Of a DNA stretch of 64,000 nt, positions 52,721 to 59,936 are shown one piece after another. The notes below the pieces were generated by a model that worked only from the letters and a program-made list of their open reading frames with translations, had not been told where the DNA came from and searched no databases. Made by a program: the position numbers and the translations under genes. The stretch's first letter is position 1. Each line of letters starts with the position of its first letter. This DNA comes from Paractinoplanes rishiriensis. GTDB taxonomy: Bacteria > Actinomycetota > Actinomycetes > Mycobacteriales > Micromonosporaceae. The stretch spans positions 62,001 through 126,000 of the forward strand of contig NZ_BOMV01000035.1 in NCBI RefSeq assembly GCF_016862375.1, given 5' to 3'.

Positions 52721-53868
52721 TGGCAACCCGTCTGCCGGACCCTCACAAGTCCAATGCGCTATTCGTCGGAGCCGCCAATTTCGCCAGCGACGCGATCACC
52801 GACCTGCCGTCTGTGGCCAACAACATCTCCGCCCTGGCCGAGGCGCTCACTGCTCCTACCGCCGGGGTGGTCGATCCCGCCCGCTGCCGGCAGCTCATCA
52901 ACCCGCGTACCCAGGACGAGGTTGGCGCCGCGCTCGACGAGACCGTGAACGCGGCTAGTGATACCGCGATCGTCTACTACGCCGGGCACGGGCTGCTCAC
53001 CCCACGCGGTGCACTGCATCTCGCAGTCGCCAACACCGACCCGGACCGCGTCACCTACACCGCGGTGCCGATCGAGTGGCTGCGCCTGGCCCTCGCCGAA
53101 AGCCCTGCGAAGAACCGAATCCTGATACTCGACTGCTGCTTCTCCGGGCACGCGGCAACCGCGATGACATCGGTCTCCTCGGCGTTGACCGCAGCCATTG
53201 ACATCAGTGGCACCTACACGGTCACTTCAGCGCCGGCAAATTCGACCTCGATCGCGCCACCCGGTGACCGGTTCACAGCGTTCACCGGAGAGCTGCTGCG
53301 GGTACTTCGCGACGGAATCCCCGGTGCTGGCGACTTGCTCTCGATGCGTGACATTTACACTGCGCTTGTCCGCGGCCTGCACGCGCGCAGCATGCCCCGG
53401 CCGCAACACCTCGGTACGGGCCTTGCCGACCACATTGCACTTGGACCGAACGTGGCCGACAGTCCAACGCTATCGCCCGTACGGCCTGCGGGGACGCCTC
53501 CGGAGCAGGACATGCTCCGATCGAAAGCACAAAGCAGCACGAGTCCGGCTGACAGCGAAGTACTCGAAAAACAGTTCCACGAGGCGCTCGTCAACGGGTA
53601 CCGCGCCATGAAGCGCGAGATCAACTACAACGCCACCATCTACATTCGGATGATCTCCACTTCTGGTGGCCTCGGCGCAGCCCGTCAGCTCCTGCACGCG
53701 TCGTCGGTCTCCAGTGGGTTCACCACCCTCTGGGAGAAGGGACGTCTCGATCTCACCGTCGAGGCATTTGTCCTGCAAGAGCCATGGTCGGCGTTGTTCA
53801 CCGACGAAGAGCTCCAGATTGCCCGTGACCGGCTCGCCGAATACGGCTATCACCCGGCTGGCCTGTGA
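52720..53868 (+). CDS. Caspase-family peptidase with C-terminal helical module
   Basis: A 382-aa protein. The N-terminal 250 residues are a caspase/metacaspase-fold peptidase: SNALFVGAANFA, catalytic His90 in YYAGHGLL and catalytic Cys140 in LDCCFSG. A linker leads to a C-terminal module (about 285-382) containing GFTTLWEKGRLDLTVEAFVL and LFTDEELQIARDRLAEYGY, a segment I associate with many bacterial proteins but cannot assign a function. ATG 52720 is used; GTG 52717 directly before it would give a 4-bp overlap with EACC1. It is probably a regulated suicide protease. Confidence 0.87.
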   Translation: MATRLPDPHKSNALFVGAANFASDAITDLPSVANNISALAEALTAPTAGVVDPARCRQLINPRTQDEVGAALDETVNAASDTAIVYYAGHGLLTPRGALHLAVANTDPDRVTYTAVPIEWLRLALAESPAKNRILILDCCFSGHAATAMTSVSSALTAAIDISGTYTVTSAPANSTSIAPPGDRFTAFTGELLRVLRDGIPGAGDLLSMRDIYTALVRGLHARSMPRPQHLGTGLADHIALGPNVADSPTLSPVRPAGTPPEQDMLRSKAQSSTSPADSEVLEKQFHEALVNGYRAMKREINYNATIYIRMISTSGGLGAARQLLHASSVSSGFTTLWEKGRLDLTVEAFVLQEPWSALFTDEELQIARDRLAEYGYHPAGL

Positions 53869-53880
53869 CTATCGCGGCGA

Positions 53881-53903
53881 CCGGTCCTGCGCGCCTGGAC
53901 CGG
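53881..53903 (+). terminator. Hairpin after caspase gene
   Basis: CCGGTCC (53881-53887) and GGACCGG (53897-53903) form a 7-bp stem with a 9-nt loop, 12 bp after the caspase stop and between convergent genes. There is no T-tract. Confidence 0.45.
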
Positions 53904-53963
53904 CCCCAACTGGAACGCTCAATGGCTTCTGCGTCCGTACATGCCGTCGGCCCGCGCGCAAGC

Positions 53964-54161
53964 TCACGCCGACGCAGTCAGCCGTCCGGTGCCGGCTTCT
54001 GTTGAGTTGACCGGGATTCTCGCCACCGTCAGGAACGAGCGCAGAACGGCAGCCAAGCCGTCGAGCTGGTCGTCCTCGATGAACGCGTAGCCGCATCCGG
54101 CCAAGGTGTCCGCGACCCGGCGGGCGCCGCGTAGCACGGGATCTTCGTTTCCTGTCTTCAT
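53964..54161 (-). CDS. Small hypothetical protein
   Basis: A 65-aa protein (VADTLAGCGYAFIEDDQLDGLAAVLRSFL in its centre, shown here only as a family-like helical core). ATG 54161 is supported by GAAGGAA about 7 bp upstream; an in-frame start at 54200 lacks a site. It lies opposite the GntR-like regulator of the element with the repeat-containing region between them, and could be under its control. Function unknown. Confidence 0.55.
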   Translation of the reverse strand: MKTGNEDPVLRGARRVADTLAGCGYAFIEDDQLDGLAAVLRSFLTVARIPVNSTEAGTGRLTASA

Positions 54162-54351
54162 CGTGTCGTTCCTTCGTAAAGCGCCGAACCGGTCGGCCAA
54201 GGCCGTGGGTACGAGCCGGCTGGCCGGTGTTTCATTTCCTCCTTCGAAACGCTGGTGGCAGCCGACCGGCCAGGCGAAACGAATCGCTTGACCGGCCGGG
54301 CCCTACTCGGTCATCCGGCACGAAAATGCGCCGGTGCCGGTCGCTCACGGG

Positions 54352-54366
54352 TTGCGGACCAGGGAG
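54352..54366 (+). repeat. 15-bp direct repeat, copy 1
   Basis: TTGCGGACCAGGGAG, identical to the copy at 54470-54484, with 118 bp between their starts. It is upstream of the GntR-like gene. Confidence 0.7.
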
Positions 54367-54463
54367 CGGCAGACTAAACCCAACCCAACCTTATGCATAT
54401 GGCAACCCCTGGATGCGCCCATCAGCATCCTTTTGCTTGCAGTTGAAGTCGCCACATGGTCCA

Positions 54464-54484
54464 CTGGTCTTGCGGACCAGGGAG
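54464..54484 (+). promoter_or_regulatory. Probable operator: repeat copy 2 with inverted repeat at regulator start
   Basis: The second TTGCGGACCAGGGAG (54470-54484) overlaps an inverted repeat CTGGTC-TTGCG-GACCAG (54464-54480). GntR-family operators commonly have this GGTC/GACC dyad form. It covers the ribosome binding site region of the GntR-like gene (GTG 54494), so bound protein could block its own synthesis. Confidence 0.5.
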
Positions 54485-54493
54485 TGGAACAAC

Positions 54494-54727
54494 GTGGCGA
54501 AGTCCAAGACGCAGCATGTCATCGATGACATCACCGGCCAGATCGAGTGCGGTCAACTGAGGCCCGGCGACCGTCTGCCGAGCACGGCGGAGCTGAGGGC
54601 CCAGTACGGAGTGTCGATCACGGTGGTGCGCAACGCGGTGCAGTGGCTCAAGGCGAAGGGTCTGGTGGAAGGGCTGTCGGGCGTCGGTGTGTTCGTCACC
54701 GAACACGACGACCCGAAGCCGACCTGA
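54494..54727 (+). CDS. Short GntR-type winged-helix regulator
   Basis: A 77-aa protein consisting only of the GntR DNA-binding domain: VIDDITGQIECGQLRPGDRLPSTAELRAQYGVS, then VVRNAVQWLKAKGLVEGL and a GVFV wing. There is no effector domain. Such short forms are typical regulators of actinomycete integrative elements. GTG 54494 has GGGAG about 9 bp upstream, inside the putative operator. The open frame extends upstream but without family sequence. Confidence 0.8.
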   Translation: MAKSKTQHVIDDITGQIECGQLRPGDRLPSTAELRAQYGVSITVVRNAVQWLKAKGLVEGLSGVGVFVTEHDDPKPT

Positions 54728-55211
54728 TCTCGTCTGGCAGGGCGCGGTCCGCCGGATGGAGGTGATCCCGCTGGCGCGACCGACGACGGGCGCCCTGATC
54801 GCCGACGCGGGAGCGGGCATACCCCAACGGTCAGTCATCGGGCACGACCGGGTGCCCGCAGCCGCACCGCGATACCTCACCTCGATTACTCAAGGTAGTG
54901 ATATCTCGTCTTGTTTCGTGCTGCCGAGTCCGGGGCGAGTCTCGTAATTCCGGATCAGTAGCGCAGCATCCATGCCGATCGACACTGGCTGCTACCAGCA
55001 GTGACGTCGGAAACCTGGATCGTCGCCCCACCGGAAACCGTGCCGTTACCCGTGAGTGGCCGAACTCCGCCTACCGTTCGGGCCGGTCCGCTCTTGCACA
55101 ATCTGTAAGCCTCTGTCGCGAGTGGACTCCGGTGGGTTACGGTGATGCCCGCTTGCTTTGTTGTACTGGGTGCAGACTCGCACAGGGTCCGCGCGCCTGA
55201 CGGATCAGCGT

Positions 55212-55353
55212 CGTATGGGTGCCCACCCGTCCCTTGGGGCCGGTCGGCGGCGACGCCCCGGCCGGGTAACGGGCTTGCCGCGTCGTCGAACCTGGCGCAC
55301 CAGGTGTTCGTATAGGTGCCCACCGAGCCCGTAGCGGCAGGTCGGCGGCGAAC
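55212..55353. repeat. Imperfect direct repeats about 45 bp long
   Basis: CGTATGGGTGCCCACC (55212-55227) recurs as CGTATAGGTGCCCACC (55309-55324). Each is followed about 30 bp later by GGTCGGCGGCGA (55242 and 55340). Unit spacing is 97 bp. The conserved blocks are at the ends, with a diverged middle. Confidence 0.55.
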
Positions 55354-55886
55354 ACCGCGCCGGAGTCGTCGACCCCGCCGTGCGCGTCATGCAGCTGGGT
55401 GTACCGCAAGCAATACTGCGGCCACTCGCTCTAACCCCTTCTCGCGCCTTGCTTTACGTGGCGCCATGCCGCCGTGGCCATGCCCGGCGACACCACTGAA
55501 CCCCGCACCGTCCTCGTTCCTGCGCCCGGCCGCGTGCCGCTCGGCGCACGTCCTTCACAACTACACAGCGACCCGTAGCACCCGTCACCGACTTCCGGCC
55601 GTACGCGAACGCCGGCCGGCAGCACGTCGCAGTTCCACCACCAACGACGTATCGAGGAGTCCTCGTGTCCACCCACCACCGTCATCCCGTCCGCGCCGAT
55701 GATCGTCGACGGCGTGGCGCTGACAGATTCCGTCCCGGTCCCCGTCCGGGTCCCCGTTGGGCTCCCCGGATAGCCCTCCGGCTTGATCCGGACCCCCGAA
55801 CGGACCCCACCCCACACCTGTCATCGCAGGCCAGCCCCGCTGTCAGCGGCGCCGCTGCGGTCGCGACAGACCCTCTAACAGGGGTC

Positions 55887-55898
55887 TCCCCATGGGGA
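55887..55898. promoter_or_regulatory. 12-bp palindrome upstream of replication-relaxation gene
   Basis: TCCCCATGGGGA is a perfect palindrome 32 bp before the ATG at 55931, nested near GGGTC (55882-55886) and GACCC (55897-55901). It could be an operator or a hairpin masking translation. Confidence 0.35.
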
Positions 55899-55930
55899 CC
55901 CACACCCATATACAAACCAGGAGGTTGCCT

Positions 55931-56806
55931 ATGACCGAACCCGTCCTGCGTATCCAGTCCAGCCTGACCGACCGCGACCATGTCCTCCTCGGCTGGCTCG
56001 CCGACCACGGCGTACTCACCACCCCGCAGATCGCCCACGCCCTGTTCCCCACCATCGACGCCGCCCAGGACCGCCTGCTGCGCCTGACCGGGCTGAAGGT
56101 CATCGGCCGGTTCCGGCCGCAACGCCCCGACGGCGGCTCCTACCCCTACCACTACGTCCTCGACCAACTCGGCACCGACGTCGTCTCCGCCCAGCGCGGC
56201 GACCCGCTGCCCCGCCGCGACGCCGCCCGCCGACGCCGCTGGCACCTGACCAACCGCGCCAACCTGCCCCACCTGCTCGGCACCAACCAGTTCTTCACCG
56301 ACCTCGCCGGATACGCCCGCGCCCATCCCCACGCACAGCTTCAACGGTGGTGGCCGGCAACACGACTACAAACAGCGGGCGCGTTCGCCCAGGACGGCGA
56401 CCCGGTCCAGGTCTTCGCCTACACCGCCCGGGTCCGCCCGGACGGGCACGGCATCTGGGCCGAACACCACCAGCAGGTGCCGTTCTTCCTGGAGTACGAC
56501 ACCGGCACCGAACGGCTCTCGCAACTCGCCGACAAAGCGCTCTCCTACGAAAAGCTCGTCGGCGTGACCCAAAGGTTGTGGCCGGTGCTGTTCTGGCTGC
56601 ACTCGACCGTCCGGGAACGCCACCTGCACCGCGAACTGACCGACGCCGGTGTCCGGATCCCGGTAGCCACCGCCGCCCGCGACCACGCCACCCACGCCGG
56701 ATTCAGCCCGGCCGACGCGGTGTGGTGGCTGCACCACCGGCCCGGCGCACCCCTTCGCCTGGCCGACCTCGCCACCGCGGTCGTCGACAGCCGAGACGAC
56801 CCATGA
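55931..56806 (+). CDS. Replication-relaxation family protein
   Basis: A 291-aa protein of the Replic_Relax family found on actinomycete plasmids and integrative elements. The N-terminal winged helix (about 8-75; RDHVLLGWLADHGVLTTPQIAHALF) is followed by a conserved alpha/beta domain with PHLLGTNQFFTDLA and VPFFLEYDTGTERLSQL. The second domain is relaxase/nuclease-like by family description, but its activity is not established. AGGAGG lies 6 bp before the ATG. Confidence 0.87.
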   Translation: MTEPVLRIQSSLTDRDHVLLGWLADHGVLTTPQIAHALFPTIDAAQDRLLRLTGLKVIGRFRPQRPDGGSYPYHYVLDQLGTDVVSAQRGDPLPRRDAARRRRWHLTNRANLPHLLGTNQFFTDLAGYARAHPHAQLQRWWPATRLQTAGAFAQDGDPVQVFAYTARVRPDGHGIWAEHHQQVPFFLEYDTGTERLSQLADKALSYEKLVGVTQRLWPVLFWLHSTVRERHLHRELTDAGVRIPVATAARDHATHAGFSPADAVWWLHHRPGAPLRLADLATAVVDSRDDP

Positions 56807-57143
56807 CCGCACCGCGATCCCGGCTCACCGCCCGTGGCCCACCGCCAGCCTCCGGGCGACATCCTCACACGCCCGCGGCCGGAAGCTGTCAACACCCGGT
56901 CACCGGCGCGCTGACAGCTTCGGACAGATCCCCGCCGCGGACAAACCCGAGGATCTGACAGATCCCGGAGCTACCATGCTCGGCCCCGCCATCCCGCCGC
57001 CGGTAACCGGGGGCCTCGCCCGGCTCACCGCAGCCGGAACGCACTCGGATAGCGACATCGAAATACAGCTCGAAAGGAGCCCCGAAAACAATGACTCTAC
57101 GCGCCATCACCGCTGACAATCATGACGGCTATCCCGGAGGAAT
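56807..57143. other. 337-bp gap with inverted repeats
   Basis: Contains a 9-bp inverted repeat AAGCTGTCA (56883-56891)/TGACAGCTT (56912-56920), a 13-bp dyad GATCTG-A-CAGATC (56952-56964) and a direct repeat ACAGATCCC (56924 and 56959). A 51-codon frame with ATGA overlap (56803-56958) was considered but lacks other support. It looks like a regulatory or site-specific recombination region. Confidence 0.45.
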
Positions 57144-57404
57144 ATGCGACACCACGCCCCAGGCGAAACTACCCGAAACGGGTATAATGACAATAGCGAA
57201 ACACGCGTTTCCGCCATTGACCGAAAACCGCCGAAAACGGCGGCAGAAAATGGCAGGCGACGCCGGAAACCGAACACGATCACCGACGTCCAGGTCGCCC
57301 ACATCGAAACGGTCACCATGACACCCGCCGAAGAAACCGAGGCCATCCACGCCCTGGCCGCCCTGATCGCCGACTACTGGCGCACCCACCCCGACACCGG
57401 ATAA
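57144..57404 (+). CDS. Small element protein preceding integrase
   Basis: An 86-aa protein with a basic, poorly ordered N-terminal half and a helical C-terminus (HIETVTMTPAEETEAIHALA, then LIADYWRTHPD). Small proteins with this ending often precede serine integrase genes in actinomycete elements. GGAGG lies 3 bp before the ATG. The first half is less GC-rich than its surroundings. Function unknown; a recombination directionality factor is one possibility, without direct evidence. Confidence 0.55.
   Translation: MRHHAPGETTRNGYNDNSETRVSAIDRKPPKTAAENGRRRRKPNTITDVQVAHIETVTMTPAEETEAIHALAALIADYWRTHPDTG
57183..57188 (+). promoter_or_regulatory. Consensus -10 hexamer TATAAT upstream of integrase
   Basis: A perfect TATAAT at 57183-57188 in otherwise very GC-rich DNA, 320 bp before the integrase start and inside the small gene. 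No good -35 element is present at the usual distance, so promoter activity is uncertain. Confidence 0.3.
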
Positions 57405-57416
57405 CCGGCCCCGGCC

Positions 57417-57457
57417 GGTGACGGACACTCCCGCGAGGTCGCGGAGTGTCCGTCACC
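57417..57457 (+). terminator. Strong 13-bp stem-loop between small gene and integrase
   Basis: GGTGACGGACACT (57417-57429) pairs perfectly with AGTGTCCGTCACC (57445-57457); inside, CCGCG pairs with CGCGG with one bulged C and an AGGT loop. It lies 12 bp after the small gene's stop and 53 bp before the integrase ATG. It may be a terminator or attenuator of integrase expression, or a protein-binding site. Confidence 0.5.
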
Positions 57458-59106
57458 GCGCCCACCGGCGATCGCCCACCATCTGCCCGTTCGTGAAGGA
57501 CACCACACCATGGCAGCCAGCATTCCCAGACCCCGACGCGGGAAACGCCGCCCCACCAGCACGCTCGGCGGTGAACCCGGCCTGCGCCGGATCGCGATCT
57601 ACACCCGGCGCTCCACCGACGACGAACACCAACCCTTCTCCATCGACGCCCAACTCGCCTCGCTCAAGAGCTACATCAACTCCCAGCCCGGCTGGACCCT
57701 CGTCCTGGAATTCAGCGACGACGCCTCCGGCGCCACCACCGACCGCCCCGACCTGCAACGCGCCCTGCGCGCCGCGAAGAACGGCCAGTACGACGTGCTG
57801 CTCGTCGTCCGCGTCGATCGGTTCTCCCGCCGCCTGTCCGACCTACTCGACCTCTTGCACGAACTCGACGACGCCGGCGTCGCGTTCTGCTCCGCCACCG
57901 AACCCTTCGACACCTCCACACCCATCGGAAGAATGCTCGTCCAACTCCTCGGCGTATTCGCCGAATTCGAAAGAGAAACCATCATCGACAGGGTGATCAA
58001 CGGCATGACCACCAAAGCAGCCAAAGGAAAATGGGCCGGCGGCACCCGACCGTACGGCTATCACGTCGACCGCGACACCCAGAAACTCGTACCCACCCCG
58101 AAGAAGCACCCATCCTGCGCGACATCTTCCGCCTCTACACCGAAAAACGCCTCGGCACCCGGGCCATCGCCACCGAACTCAACCAACGCGGCATCGCCAA
58201 CCGCACCGGCAAACCCTGGTCCGGCTACACCGTTGCCCGGATCCTCGACAACCCCGCCTACGTCGGCGACATCGCCTACCGCGACGTCCACGTCACCGAC
58301 GCCCATGAACCGCTCATCGACCGCGAGACTTTCACCATCGCCCGCGACATCGCCGACACCCGAGCCGACGCCCACACCCGCCGCGCGACCTCACCCAGCG
58401 AATACCACCTCACCGGGCTGATCACCTGCCCCGACTGCGGCCACAAGTACATCGGCACCGCCGTCCGAGGACGTAACGCCCGCTACCGCTACTACACCTG
58501 CTTCTCCCGCAACCGCTACGGCGCCGCCGGCTGCACTGGAGCCCGTCTCGCCGCCGACGCCACCGAAACCGCCGTGCTCCAGGCCCTCTACGACTTCTAC
58601 GCCGTCGCTTACACCCTCATCGACAAGGTCCTCGCCCAGGCCCGCCGCGAGTTCCACGACACCCACGCCGACCGGCACAACGAACTCGACGCCCTCACCG
58701 CGAAAATCGTCCACAACCAGACCGCGATCGACCGATATCACACTGCGTTCGAGAACGGCACCATGGACGACGCCACCGCAGGGCCCCGCATCGCTGAACT
58801 CCGGCACAAGATCACCCAACTCCAGGCCCGGCGCGACGACCTCAACGCCAGCCTCGCCCACGAACCCACCCCACCACCGGAGGGAACCATCGAACGGCTA
58901 CGCGCCTACCTCGAACAAACCATCACCCACGGCACCGACCACGAACGCAAACGCGCCATCGAAACCCTCGTCGCCGAGATCCGCATCAACGAGAAAGGGG
59001 AGGTGATACCCGTGTTCAAGATCCCCAACGCCGACACCATCGACGTCACCAGCGGCACCACCGCCACGACCACCGAACCCACCACCGGTTTGCGCAATGG
59101 TGAAGT

Positions 59107-59182
59107 TGGTGGAGCTGAGGGGACTCGAACCCCTGACCCCCACACTGCCAGTGTGGTGCGCTACCAGCTGCGCCACAGCCCC
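59107..59182 (-). tRNA. tRNA-Ala (anticodon GGC)
   Basis: Read on the minus strand from 59182: acceptor GGGGCTG pairs with CAGCTCC (one G-U), the D-arm has GCGCAGCTGGTAGCGC, the anticodon stem CCACA/TGTGG encloses CTGGCAG with anticodon GGC, and the T-arm has GGGGTTCGAGTCCCC. Discriminator A is followed by an encoded CCA (59107-59109 complement). The gene is the right-hand limit of the integrative element. Confidence 0.95.
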
Positions 59183-59191
59183 TTACAAGTC

Positions 59192-59208
59192 CCCGGCACT
59201 CAGCCGGG
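59192..59208 (-). terminator. Hairpin between YqgE/AlgH gene and tRNA
   Basis: CCCGGC (59192-59197) pairs with GCCGGG (59203-59208) around a 5-nt loop, 48 bp past the stop of the minus-strand YqgE/AlgH gene and 10 bp before the tRNA 5' end. It could end the upstream transcript or be a tRNA leader hairpin. A TAGTAT -10-like hexamer (complement of 59219-59224) lies between. Confidence 0.35.
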
Positions 59209-59256
59209 CACGGGAGAAATACTACACACCCCGCGGCAGCCCCCGCCGGGACCCCC

Positions 59257-59814
59257 TCAGTTCAGCAGTGGGTCGGGTGGGAAGTGTGCGACCGCCGCGA
59301 GGATGTCGCCCTGGCGGCGTAGGACCATGGCCCACAGGTCGTCCGGGCGGTTGATGAAGGGGTCACCCGGCAGGGCGTCCAGCAGGAACCAGGAGCCGCT
59401 CGCGATCTCCTCCTCGAGCTGGCCCGCGGACCAGCCGGAGTAGCCGGCGAAGACGCGGATGCCGGCCAGGTTTTCGCGCAGGCGGTCGGGGTCGGCCGAC
59501 AGGTCGACCGTGCCCAGGGCGCCGGCCACCTGGTGGAAGCCGGACAGCCGCTTTTTGACCTCGGGTCGGGTGCGCGCCAGGCAGATCGCCGACTCGGGCT
59601 GCACCGGGCCGCCCTCGAACAGCACGGCGGGCTCGCCGGCGAGCTCGCCCCAGCTGCCCAGGACGTCGGAGACCGGAACCTCGGTGGCGCGGTTGAGCAC
59701 CACGCCCAGCGCCCCGCCCGCCTCATGGGCGACCAGCAGGACAACCGTACGGTCGAAGTTCGGATCTTTGAGGGTCGGGGTCGCAACCAGCAGTCGGCCG
59801 GTCATCGACTCCAT
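59257..59814 (-). CDS. YqgE/AlgH family protein
   Basis: A 185-aa UPF0301 protein: GRLLVATPTLKDPNFDRTVVLLVAH at the N-terminus, GALGVVLNR, LFEGGPVQP and VFAGYSGWSAGQLEEEI are all family signatures. The molecular function is unknown; the alginate link of AlgH applies to Pseudomonas and should not be transferred. ATG 59814 has GGAGG 7 bp upstream; the in-frame start at 59850 is less well supported. It is divergent from the MTA phosphorylase gene. Confidence 0.92.
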   Translation of the reverse strand: MESMTGRLLVATPTLKDPNFDRTVVLLVAHEAGGALGVVLNRATEVPVSDVLGSWGELAGEPAVLFEGGPVQPESAICLARTRPEVKKRLSGFHQVAGALGTVDLSADPDRLRENLAGIRVFAGYSGWSAGQLEEEIASGSWFLLDALPGDPFINRPDDLWAMVLRRQGDILAAVAHFPPDPLLN

Positions 59815-59936
59815 CGACCGGCCTCCGATCCGCTGACCCTCGCTATGCACGAGCCACCCACAGCGCTCGGGGGTCTTCCAGCAACGCCATGCTCAGCACA
59901 TTAGCCCGAGTTTCCAGGCCCCGATAAGGTCTGGCC

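Larger units (their letters stand above)
54162..54493. other. 332-bp divergent regulatory region of element regulator
   Basis: It separates the 65-aa gene (minus) from the GntR-like gene (plus). It contains two copies of TTGCGGACCAGGGAG (see repeats), an inverted repeat at the regulator's ribosome binding site and an AT-rich patch around TTATGCATATGG near 54390. No gene is supported here; it looks like an autoregulated promoter region. Confidence 0.55.
54728..55930. other. 1.2-kb non-coding region of the element with repeats
   Basis: No open frame here has both a ribosome binding site and a recognisable product; several overlapping frames on both strands are arginine/proline-rich shadows. 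The region contains imperfect direct repeats at 55212 and 55309, an inverted repeat CCTGG-CGCA-CCAGG (55291-55304) and a 12-bp palindrome TCCCCATGGGGA (55887-55898) just upstream of the replication-relaxation gene. A replication origin or transfer site is plausible by position. Confidence 0.45.
31300..59110. mobile_element. Integrative-element island with defence cargo, right end at tRNA-Ala
   Basis: Element genes bracket the region: a small-gene cluster with a DUF2637 membrane protein on the left, and a GntR regulator, replication-relaxation protein and serine integrase on the right, ending at tRNA-Ala(GGC). These are components of actinomycete integrative and conjugative elements. No FtsK/TraB translocase, RepSA-type initiator or excisionase was found, so the element looks degenerate or dependent on others. 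The interior carries a methyltransferase/helicase defence operon and a caspase pair. The left boundary is approximate: no direct repeat of the tRNA end was found near 31.2-31.4 kb. Confidence 0.65.
57510..59443 (+). pseudogene. Large serine recombinase (integrase), interrupted by frameshift
   Basis: The N-terminal resolvase domain is in one frame (57510 to about 58100): IAIYTRRSTDDE with the catalytic serine, FSIDAQ, VVRVDRFSRRLSD and EFERETI. The continuation (EEAPILRDIFRLYTEKRLG, recombinase domain; zinc ribbon LITCPDCGHKY with later cysteines; coiled coil) is in the next frame. The frames join at the C-run 58096-58099 (ACCCCG): one missing C restores a single protein. Loss of function, sequencing error or programmed frameshifting are possible. 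The protein body ends near 59090; the frame then runs antisense through tRNA-Ala to 59443. GAAGGA lies 9 bp before the ATG. Confidence 0.8.

Noticed and set aside
56803..56958. 51-codon frame with ATGA overlap after the replication-relaxation gene
   Set aside because: Pro/Arg-rich, spans inverted repeats and has no recognisable family; kept only as a remark in the gap entry.
57091..57321. 76-codon frame overlapping the small pre-integrase gene
   Set aside because: The alternative frame (57144-57404) has a GGAGG site and the typical helical C-terminus.
59097..59354. Plus-strand 85-codon frame across the tRNA gene
   Set aside because: It reads the antisense of tRNA-Ala in a way that yields a well-known artefact peptide; no ribosome binding site.
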